A program made the position numbers and the translations under genes. Shown here in pieces: positions 27,329-34,910 of a stretch of DNA of 64,000 nucleotides; within the stretch, counting starts at the first letter, position 1; each line of letters starts with the position of its first letter. This stretch comes from Ostreococcus lucimarinus CCE9901 (Eukaryota; Chlorophyta; Mamiellophyceae; Mamiellales; Bathycoccaceae): positions 310,001 through 374,000 of the forward strand of contig NC_009361.1 in NCBI RefSeq assembly GCF_000092065.1, in the 5' to 3' direction. The notes under the pieces were generated by a model that did not search any database, was not told the origin of the DNA, and saw nothing but the letters and a program-made list of their open reading frames with translations.

Positions 27329-28219
27329 TCATGGGGTTCCATCTGTCGTGTTCGTCGTCGGTGAGCGCGCGAACCACGATGGTTCGGGTTGCGCGCGCGG
27401 AAGGCGAACGAAAGCCGCGTCTTCGACGGCGTCGAGGGACGACGCGTCGACGGCGTCGACGTAATCCGCAAACTCAGAAAATCTATACGGTTCAGCCATC
27501 AAGTCTTCGTAATCGTCGTCGCGCTCGTCGATGAGTGGCTCGCCCACGCCGTCGTCAACGTTGTCATCATCCGCCAGTTGGCGCTTGACCCAGCGAACGA
27601 ACGGGTTGGTGTCGGAAAGTCGTCTCCAGTCTTCGTCGCGTTCGCCGCTTTCTCCGTGCGTCAGGCGCTGCACGCGCACGATGGCCGCCCGCGCGCCCTC
27701 GGCCACGATCACTTTCGCTTGCTTCGCGAACTCTCTCAACTCGTCCCTCAGCGTCATCTCTTCTTCGGAGTCCGAGTCGTCCAACTGACGGGCGCCTCGC
27801 GCGTTTCGGCCGCTCGCGCCGCGGCGTCGCTCTCCGAGCGCCCGCGCGCCGCCCAACCCGATCCCCACGTACACCAGCCCCGACACCACGATCAGCGTCA
27901 GCGCGGTAAAAATCACCAACGCCGCCCCGTCCGCGGTTCGCGCGATCGTCGGCGGCGGCGGCGACGGCGGCGGCGGCGGCGACGGCGGCGACCTCGGCGT
28001 CGGCGACGGCGGCGACCTCGGCGGGTGCGGCGCGCGCGGCGCCGGCGGCGGTCGCGGCGGTCGCGGCGGCGCCGGCGCCGGCGGCGCCTCGGGATACTCC
28101 GGATACGGCGGGTACGGCGGCGCGTCGACGGCCGCGGCGCTCGCCATCATCGTCATCGCGATCGCCGCGCGCGCGAGCGCGACGCGACGCGCGCCGACGC
28201 GTCGCGCGCGCGCGCGCAT
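27329..28219 (-). CDS. Proline-rich single-pass membrane protein
   Basis: 296 residues from the ATG at 28219. A signal peptide (hydrophobic AAIAMTMMASAAA after an Arg-rich start) leads to an extracellular stretch of about 65 residues dominated by PPP, PPSP and PPRP, like hydroxyproline-rich algal wall or pherophorin-type linkers. One membrane span (ALVIFTALTLIVVSGLVYVGIGL) is followed by a ~170-residue acidic, hydrophilic cytoplasmic tail with no recognised domain. The topology suggests a cell-surface protein with a rod-like exterior. Function is unknown. It is head-to-head with the acyl-CoA-binding protein gene, 112 bp apart. Confidence 0.8.
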   Translation of the reverse strand: MRARARRVGARRVALARAAIAMTMMASAAAVDAPPYPPYPEYPEAPPAPAPPRPPRPPPAPRAPHPPRSPPSPTPRSPPSPPPPPSPPPPTIARTADGAALVIFTALTLIVVSGLVYVGIGLGGARALGERRRGASGRNARGARQLDDSDSEEEMTLRDELREFAKQAKVIVAEGARAAIVRVQRLTHGESGERDEDWRRLSDTNPFVRWVKRQLADDDNVDDGVGEPLIDERDDDYEDLMAEPYRFSEFADYVDAVDASSLDAVEDAAFVRLPRAQPEPSWFARSPTTNTTDGTP

Positions 28220-28331
28220 GGCGCGCTCACGCCCGTCGCATCGCGCCCGCGCGATCGGAGCGCGGAGACGTGCGCGCGCGCGGCGGTGTGCCGCACATCG
28301 CGTCGCGCATCGACACCCATCATCGATCGTC

Positions 28332-28691
28332 ATGGCGACGCTCGAAGAGTTTAACGCCGCCGCGGAGGCGATCAAGGCCGTGAAAGAGGTGCGCCGATCG
28401 CGACGACGATCGCTCGCGCCGACGCGACGACGCGACGCGACGCGACGACGCGATGACTGAGCGAAAACCGCGAACGATGGATAGACGACGAACGAAGAGA
28501 TGCTCGAGCTGTACGCGCTGTTCAAGCAAGCGAACGTCGGAGACGTGAACACCGCGCGACCGGGGATGATGGATTTTAAGGGCAAGGCGAAGTGGGACGC
28601 GTGGAAAAAGCGCGAGGGGACGTCGAAGGAGGACGCCATGACGGCGTACGTCGCGTTGGTCGCCGAGCTAAAGTCAAAGTACGGGAAGTGA
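28332..28691 (+). CDS. ACBP: Acyl-CoA-binding protein, two exons
   Basis: Proposed join is 28332-28388 and 28485-28691, 87 residues, the standard size for free ACBP. Exon 1 encodes [19 protein letters not shown]. The 96-nt intron (GTGCGC donor, CTGAG-type branch site about 25 nt before the acceptor) ends at TAG, and exon 2 begins [15 protein letters not shown]. This splice restores the usual spacing between helices 1 and 2; the next acceptor at 28498-28499 would lose five residues. Conserved features are [15 protein letters not shown], the acyl-CoA-contacting KGKAKWDAW and the final helix [12 protein letters not shown]. It carries long-chain acyl-CoA in the cytosol. Confidence 0.87.
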
Positions 28692-29206
28692 GCGCGCGTC
28701 GCGCGAACCGTCGCGATAGTGCGCTCGCGTTGTGAATGAACGACGTTCATCGTCGCGTCGCCGACGGGCGTCGCGTCGAGATTTGAATTTGACGTCGACG
28801 CCGACGACGCGACTCGACTCGACGCCGACGACGCGACTCGACGCCGACGACGCGACTCGACGCCGCACTGCGCGCCGCGGCGCGACGAACCAGCGCGCGA
28901 GCGCACGCGAAGAGACGCGCACGAGTGATACCGCGCGCGCGCGTCGACGACGATCGCGCGAGCGCGGCGCGCGCGACGACCACGCGCGCGCGTTGATTCG
29001 CATTCGACGCGGCGGCGCGTTCGACCGCGCGCGCGCGCGCGGCGCGCGTCTCCGCGCTCGACGCGCGCGCGAAAGACGCGAGAGACGTCATGTCGCTCGC
29101 GCGTCAGGAGAGCGGCGAAAAGGTGCGCGGCCGGGCGTCGACGCGGTTGAAGTTGAATTCAAAACCGCGAATTGAATTGAATCGAGTCTCGTCGAGTCGC
29201 GCGCGG
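28692..29206. promoter_or_regulatory. Gap before the PP2C gene with a short GACGCCGACGACGCGACTC tandem
   Basis: Three copies of a 19-24-bp unit start at about 28797, 28821 and 28840. The rest is CG-rich low complexity with no supported gene. Open frames across it encode only Arg/Ala/Ser runs. In-frame ATGs at 29090 and 29207 both precede the PP2C domain; I use the second. Confidence 0.5.
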
Positions 29207-30460
29207 ATGGACGATGGACGACTGACGACGCGTGTCGGCGCGCAGGATGCGAATGGCGAGGAAAAACTCGAGCGCGCGTACTCGCCGAGCCTGCGAAGCG
29301 GCGAACACGGCGAGGTGGGGTGCCGGGAAGCGATGGAAGACGCGACGGTGTTGGACGATAACGTCCCGGTGGAGGGCGCGCGGGACGTCGTGGCGTTTTA
29401 CGGCGTCTTCGATGGACACGGTGGACGGGCGGCGGCGGAGTTTTTACGAGATAATCTCATGAAAAATGTGGTTGAGAATGAAAATTTTATGCGCGATCCA
29501 GAGCTGGCGCTGAAGGAGGCGTTTTTGAGGACGGATGAGGATTTCTACGACAAGTCGGGACCGGGCGAGACGAGCGGGAGCACGGGGTTAGCGGCGTGCG
29601 TCATTGGAGGTAAGTTATATATCGCCAATGCCGGGGACTGTCGCGCGGTTTTGAGCCGGAAAGGTAAGGCGATCGATTTGTCCATCGATCAAAAACCGAG
29701 TTCAGTGGGTGAGATGGAACGCATCAAGAACGCGGGCGGTTTCGTGGAGGATGGGTACGTGAACGGGTTGCTTGGCGTCTCGCGAGCGTTCGGGGATTGG
29801 CACATCGAGGGTCTCAAAGGACGTGGGGGCAAAGCTGGACCTGTGACCGTCGATCCAGAGATAGAAAAGACACGCTTGACAGAGGACGACGAGTTCTTGA
29901 TCCTCGCGTGTGATGGTTTGTGGGACGTGTTTAGCTCACAAAACGCCGTCGACGTCGCGCGGGCAAGCCTGCGTCAACACAACGATCCGACGATTACAGC
30001 GAAAGAGCTCGCGGCAGAAGCTTTGAGGAGAGACAGTTCGGATAATATTTCGGTAGTATGCGTGTGTTTGACCCCTGAAGCGCCGAAAAAGGAGACATTT
30101 ATTCGCACTTCTCCGAGCTTGTTGCGTTCGCTCTCGGTCGAAGCAATGTCTATCGTATCAAAAGCCATGACGGATGACGCCAACTCGCCCGCAGTTCCCG
30201 AAGCGTTCGCGCCAAAACGCGTGCAAAGCATTCGGAACTTTGCAGGTCACGGACGAACTGGATCCGATTCCGATTCCATAGCCTCGGATGTCGCGTCGCA
30301 GCCATCCGCCGAACAAGTTTCGGAAGTTTTAGAAAGCATCGCGGCTCTCAACGTGGTGAATAAAGTATCGACTGGGGCGCTCGGTTTAGAGCGTCTGGAT
30401 AGCGCCGATACTTCGTCGGGAGTAGCTAATGAGTTAGACACGCTCGAAGAAGAAGATTGA
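29207..30460 (+). CDS. PP2C-family protein serine/threonine phosphatase
   Basis: 417 residues from the ATG at 29207 (MDDGRLTTRVG), or 456 from 29090. The PP2C core covers about residues 20-290, with the metal-binding motifs GCREAMEDA, GVFDGHGG, LACDGLWDV and SSDNISVV all intact, so it should be an active Mg/Mn-dependent phosphatase. A ~130-residue Ser-rich tail follows (TSPSLLRSL, GSDSDSIASDVASQPS), probably disordered and a likely site of phosphorylation, and the protein ends in an acidic EEED. It has no signal or transit peptide, so cytosolic or nuclear location is likely. The specific signalling pathway cannot be told. Confidence 0.88.
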   Translation: MDDGRLTTRVGAQDANGEEKLERAYSPSLRSGEHGEVGCREAMEDATVLDDNVPVEGARDVVAFYGVFDGHGGRAAAEFLRDNLMKNVVENENFMRDPELALKEAFLRTDEDFYDKSGPGETSGSTGLAACVIGGKLYIANAGDCRAVLSRKGKAIDLSIDQKPSSVGEMERIKNAGGFVEDGYVNGLLGVSRAFGDWHIEGLKGRGGKAGPVTVDPEIEKTRLTEDDEFLILACDGLWDVFSSQNAVDVARASLRQHNDPTITAKELAAEALRRDSSDNISVVCVCLTPEAPKKETFIRTSPSLLRSLSVEAMSIVSKAMTDDANSPAVPEAFAPKRVQSIRNFAGHGRTGSDSDSIASDVASQPSAEQVSEVLESIAALNVVNKVSTGALGLERLDSADTSSGVANELDTLEEED

Positions 30461-30531
30461 GTGCGTAAGCTCTCACCGTTTGTATTAAAACACAGTACCA
30501 CTACAACTCGACGCCGAAACCGCTGAATCGC

Positions 30532-31719
30532 TCAGCCAACGTTCGCGTTCTCCATCACGACATCGCACATTTCATAGTAGATCTCCCCTAAACGAGTCAC
30601 CACCGGCGTGGACTCTTCACCTTCGCGAAGGAGACTCACTCGCAAATTAATCACGCTATCTATGAATCGGCCTGGGCGCAAATCTCTCGAGTCCAACCCA
30701 GCCGCCGTCGCAGCGGCTCGTTCGATGCGAGGTTGGAACCCGCGCGTCGTCTTCTTCAGTTTGACTTTACCGCTCGATCTATCGAAGTCTTGATCAAGCT
30801 TATCTCGCGTTTCGTCGAACATCTGCGCCAGCAACGCGCGCCGTTGGGCCACCGTGTTAACCACGACGAGTTCCTTGATGAGCGCGGATTCCGCCTTTGG
30901 AAGCTCTGAAGGCGCGAACGAACCGGAGACGACGACGTCGCTGTACACCCCACTGGCGTCCGCAGCTTTCGACAACTGTCGAGCGGTCTCTCGCACGACG
31001 ATAACTTGGTACAGGAGGTCCCAATTAGGAATCTGTTCCTGAAGTTCGAGCTCGTCGATGAGTTGCGCGGCGGCGCGTTCAATTTTTTCCACGCTCACCC
31101 CCGGAACGTCTACATCCCCCAACGCCCGACCGCCACCCGCGTGCGCGACGCGTATGACTTCAAACCGCTCTTCATTACTCTTCAGCCTCGCCACGAGCTG
31201 CACGACCTGCATCTCATCCGTCAACGAATCCGTCACCGTCGCCAGCGTCTCCTCCTTGATTGCGTTCAACAGCGACACCAATTGCAAATCCCCGCTCGCC
31301 TCACTCGCCCGCACGTACGCCCCCAGCGCGGCCAAAAACGATCCATCCAACTCTTCAAAGTGCGATCGCACCACCGCGCGCAGCACCGCGCGCTTATCCA
31401 CCGCGCTCTCCACCGCCTCTCGCTCGTTCGCCGCGCTCGCCTCGTTCAGCACCTCCGTCGCCGCCTCCTCCAAAAAGATTCCCTCCACCGTCTCTCGTAT
31501 GATCTTATCCAGCACCTCGCTCGCCGCGTCCACGCGCTTCGCCGTGTCGTCGTCTTCCATCGCGCGCTCGTCCTCGATCGCGTCCGCGCGCGCGTCGCGT
31601 CGCCGCCGTCGCCGCCGTCCCAGAATTCGTCGCGCGCGAATCGACGCGTCGCGTCCCGCGCGGCGCGTCCCGAGCGTCGCGCGCGGCGCGATCGCGCGCG
31701 GCGACGCCGCGGCGAGCAT
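30532..31719 (-). CDS. Conserved-looking plastid-targeted protein of unknown function
   Basis: 395 residues from the ATG at 31719 (MLAAASPRAIAPR). The first ~50 residues are Arg/Ala-rich and transit-peptide-like. The mature part is helical and acidic without membrane spans. The C-terminal block GRFIDSVINLRVSLLREGEES to VVTRLGEIYYEMC[split] looks like a folded domain. I do not recognise a family. The frame stays open upstream to 31950, but there it runs through the 46-bp tandem repeat, so the earlier ATGs are unlikely. It is head-to-head with PI4K-gamma across that repeat. Confidence 0.75.
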   Translation of the reverse strand: MLAAASPRAIAPRATLGTRRAGRDASIRARRILGRRRRRRRDARADAIEDERAMEDDDTAKRVDAASEVLDKIIRETVEGIFLEEAATEVLNEASAANEREAVESAVDKRAVLRAVVRSHFEELDGSFLAALGAYVRASEASGDLQLVSLLNAIKEETLATVTDSLTDEMQVVQLVARLKSNEERFEVIRVAHAGGGRALGDVDVPGVSVEKIERAAAQLIDELELQEQIPNWDLLYQVIVVRETARQLSKAADASGVYSDVVVSGSFAPSELPKAESALIKELVVVNTVAQRRALLAQMFDETRDKLDQDFDRSSGKVKLKKTTRGFQPRIERAAATAAGLDSRDLRPGRFIDSVINLRVSLLREGEESTPVVTRLGEIYYEMCDVVMENANVG

Positions 31720-31790
31720 CGCCGGTCGTCGACGCGCGCGCGCGTCGCGGTGTCGCGCGCGCGCCGCGCGGGACGCGACGCGTCGATTCG

Positions 31791-32055
31791 CGCGCGTATA
31801 CCACCGCGAAAACGCCCATCGAGGGTGGACGCGCGTATACCACCGCGAAAACGCCCATCGAGGGTGGTCGCGCGGACGCGCGTATATTACCGCGAAAACG
31901 CCCATCGAGGTGGCGAGCGGACGCGCGTATATTACCGCGAAAACGCCCATCGAGGGTGGCGAGCGGACGCGCGTATATCACCGCGAAAACGCCCATCGAG
32001 GGTGGCGAGCGGACGCGCGTATATTACCGCGAAAACGCCCATCGAGGGTGGCGAC
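31791..32055. repeat. Six-copy ~46-bp tandem repeat in a shared promoter
   Basis: The core GCGCGTATATTACCGCGAAA followed by ACGCCCATCGAGGGTGG starts at 31792, 31831, 31878, 31923, 31969 and 32015. Spacings are 39, 47, 45, 46 and 46. The core is almost invariant, and the length differences fall in the linker. The array lies between two divergent genes (starts at 31719 and 32383), so it probably contains regulatory sites for both. Its period is about four and a half helical turns. It is read-through coding on both strands only because it lacks stops. Confidence 0.92.
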
Positions 32056-32382
32056 CGGCCGATCGACCGTCGCGGTCGATCGACGCGTGTCGAGGGCGCG
32101 TCGGCGCGCAGAGCGCGACGCGCACGGCGCGCGACGGCGGCGGCGGCGCGCGCGCGGAGCGCTCGCGAGGGATCGCGATCGCGCGAGAGACGCGCGCGAG
32201 AGACGCGAGAGACGCGCGCGCGAAGCGCGCTTAGGGGGGGGAATTCGATCGACGCCGACGCGGTGCCCAGCGCGTGGGACGCGAGGACGCGGGGCGTCGC
32301 GCGCGCGAGCGCGAAGGGATAGAGAGCGAGAGGGGGAGAGGGAGAGAGAGAGGGATTGATTTGTTGATTGATTGATTGGACG
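32056..32382 (+). promoter_or_regulatory. Upstream region of PI4K-gamma
   Basis: 327 bp with no supported gene. It passes from CG-rich DNA to a purine-rich tract (GAGAGGGGGAGAGGGAGAGA, about 32329-32352) and a GATT tandem (about 32363-32378) immediately before the ATG at 32383. Confidence 0.4.
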
Positions 32383-34647
32383 ATGGCGCTGGATGATCCG
32401 GTGCCCGTGCTGGTGACGCCGCGACGAGAGGCGCGGAACACGCCGGCGCGCGTGGCGTTGGGTTTCGACGTCAAGGACGTCGTCAAGGATGTCGCGGTGG
32501 GCGGATCGAGCGATGCGGGATCGCCGACGACGGTCGTGACGTCGCCGCTCGCGCGCGCGGGATCGGGGAGCGGGGAATTCGGTGAGAGTTTGTTGAACGC
32601 GGACGAGTTGGTCGCGCCGAAGCACGACATTAGAATCATGCTGAAGAATGGGTCGTCGAAACCGGTGGAAGTTTTGCGATCGCAAATGGTGACGTCGTTG
32701 ACGCTGAGCATGAAACCCGAGTGGTTCACGAAACATAGACATGTGTTCTCGCGCTCGAGTCGACTGTTGCTCGGCGAGTCGTCTTTACCGGCTGATATCA
32801 GTCGGGACGAATTGTACAACAAGCTCGACGATCCGAACGAGTACCGCGAAGTGGTGATGAAACTCGCCGATTTGCAGTATATTCGAGTCAAGGCGGTCGT
32901 GAACGTAAACGAGGCGGGAGACATCGACGAGCGCGAGTATTGGTTGCCTCTGAATAGATCGCAAACCGTCGGCGAGATAAAGCGCTTGGTCGCCACCGCG
33001 GACGACTTGGAATCGTCCAAGGAAAAGTTGCTAGACAACGTGGACTTATCGACGGGAATGAGCATGATTTTGCGTGGTAAAGAGTTGAATAATGATTCCA
33101 CGATCGAAAGCCAAGGTTTGGAGCACAACGCGTTGATACATTTGTTCGTCAAGCGCGACGCAAACGTCAACGTGTCGATGCGCGGAAACAGCGAGTTGGA
33201 GATTCGTCTCAACGTCAATAAGACTGCGGAGACGTTTCGCGATCAACTTCACATGGTCAAGCCTGGTTCAGTGGATAGCGCGCAGTACGCCCATCGTCGA
33301 AGTGGTAGCGTTTCCATCTACCCAGGACGCGGCTTGCGAAACGGTCCCTTGAGCTCGTACGGCGGACGCGAGGGTACATCGCTCGAGTTGCGTCCGCACG
33401 TGCCGCGAATATCGCCGCGACGAAGTTCGTACACGAATTCTATGGCGATTCCATCACCACATTCCGCGTCGTTTGGTGCCCACTCCTTCGGTGGCCGCAG
33501 TATGCCTATTGCTTCTTCTTGGGGAGCAAGAGCCGCGCTGAATTCTCATCGGCAGAGCGGTAGCGTGAACGCTGACTCCATATCGCCACCAAGCGCGCCG
33601 ATAACGCCTTTCGGTAGCCCTGGTACGCTTTCAGCGTCGTTTGACATGGCGCGAGAAGGTTTACTCATGGGTAACGCCCCTCAGCTTTCGCAAGGAGGCA
33701 ACGGTGGCGCATACTTTTTGAAGGGCATCGATGGCAAACCCGCCGCCGTGTTCAAACCGGCGGACGAAGAACCGTTCGCTCCGAACAATCCGAGAGGACA
33801 CCGAAGTAGCCATAATGGCGAGGGTATGCGCAAAGGGACGAAGGCGGGCGAAGGTGCCACGCGTGAAGTTGCGGCGTACTTGCTCGATCACGGTGGTTTC
33901 GCCGGCGTTCCCGCGACGTCTCTCGTCAACTTGACGGATGGGACCGAAGAGGATGATGGAAAGCTCGGCTCGCTTCAGGAATACGTCGAAAACACCGCTG
34001 AGGCAGAGGAGTATGGCCCAAGCATGTTTCCTACGGAAGAAGTGCACAAGATTACCGTTCTCGATATTCGCTTGGCGAACACCGACCGCAACGCTGGAAA
34101 CATTTTATGCCGTAGCGACGAGAATGGCAACATCGTGGCGTTGATTCCAATCGACCACGGGTACGCACTTCCGCACACACTCGAAGACGTCTGTTTCGAG
34201 TGGGAATTCTGGCCCCAAGCATCAATTCCATACAGCGACGACGTCAAGGAGTACGTCGCTATGCTCGACGCCGACGCCGACGTCGAGTACTTGCGAGAAA
34301 ACGACATCGAGCTTCAAGCCTCCTCAGAACGCGTTCTTCGCGTGTGTACTTTGGTTCTGAAAGAAGCTGTACGCCGCAACTTCACCGCAGCGAACATAGC
34401 CTCCATGCTCAGTCGAAAGATGTCCAACAGGAAGTCGGACATTGAAAAGATTGCCGCGCAAGCGGCGTCGACGGCCATCGCCGAGGGGCGTTCCGAACGT
34501 GGTCTTTTGGTGCATAAATCGCCAGAAAACGGTTCGTTTTGGAACGACTTGGCTGACGATGAAATCGCCGAAACGCGTTTCATCGCTCAATTCACCAATA
34601 TCCTCAACGATTTCCTCGACAATTACGAACCGGAAGCCGACGGATGA
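32383..34647 (+). CDS. PI4KG: Phosphatidylinositol 4-kinase gamma with two ubiquitin-like domains
   Basis: 754 residues from the ATG at 32383 (MALDDPVPV). Residues about 75-250 hold two ubiquitin-like domains in tandem, the second with VGEIKRLVA and MILRGKELNND. A Ser/Gly-rich linker of about 150 residues follows. The kinase domain (about 430-690) has the phosphate-binding lysine in AAVFKPADEEP, the catalytic loop LDIRLANTDRNAGNIL and DHG in place of DFG, as in plant type-II PI4K-gamma proteins. Some plant members phosphorylate proteins rather than lipid and bind the proteasome through the ubiquitin-like part, so lipid-kinase activity is not certain. It is divergent from the plastid gene at 30532. 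Confidence 0.9.
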   Translation: MALDDPVPVLVTPRREARNTPARVALGFDVKDVVKDVAVGGSSDAGSPTTVVTSPLARAGSGSGEFGESLLNADELVAPKHDIRIMLKNGSSKPVEVLRSQMVTSLTLSMKPEWFTKHRHVFSRSSRLLLGESSLPADISRDELYNKLDDPNEYREVVMKLADLQYIRVKAVVNVNEAGDIDEREYWLPLNRSQTVGEIKRLVATADDLESSKEKLLDNVDLSTGMSMILRGKELNNDSTIESQGLEHNALIHLFVKRDANVNVSMRGNSELEIRLNVNKTAETFRDQLHMVKPGSVDSAQYAHRRSGSVSIYPGRGLRNGPLSSYGGREGTSLELRPHVPRISPRRSSYTNSMAIPSPHSASFGAHSFGGRSMPIASSWGARAALNSHRQSGSVNADSISPPSAPITPFGSPGTLSASFDMAREGLLMGNAPQLSQGGNGGAYFLKGIDGKPAAVFKPADEEPFAPNNPRGHRSSHNGEGMRKGTKAGEGATREVAAYLLDHGGFAGVPATSLVNLTDGTEEDDGKLGSLQEYVENTAEAEEYGPSMFPTEEVHKITVLDIRLANTDRNAGNILCRSDENGNIVALIPIDHGYALPHTLEDVCFEWEFWPQASIPYSDDVKEYVAMLDADADVEYLRENDIELQASSERVLRVCTLVLKEAVRRNFTAANIASMLSRKMSNRKSDIEKIAAQAASTAIAEGRSERGLLVHKSPENGSFWNDLADDEIAETRFIAQFTNILNDFLDNYEPEADG

Positions 34648-34910
34648 TTCCGCGAGCCCGAGGCGCCGCCTCCTCGCGCAGCGTCCGTCGCGCGCCGACG
34701 TTCGTTGTACAAACAATCGAATCGCGCACAGCGTGCAGACATTAAAACATTTGTTCATCGTACTTGTAACACATACCCACCTATATTTTATCCAACGTCT
34801 CGCCTCCGGCTTTCGCGCGTTGCCGCGCGACGCGCTATCCAAATCCAGCCGCCTTTCGCGATCGACAAGATGTCTCCACATCGCGCCGTCGTCGGCCCGT
34901 GCCTCTCGCG

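Noticed and set aside
31791-32055. CRISPR-like array
   Set aside because: The near-constant part is about 36 bp, but the spacers are similar to each other and only about 3-11 bp long. It is a simple tandem repeat in eukaryotic DNA and no cas genes are present.
34899-34910. GTG start four codons before the RuBisCO-like gene and TTG start before PI4K-gamma
   Set aside because: Non-ATG starts are unlikely here, and good ATGs follow within a few codons (34911 and 32383).
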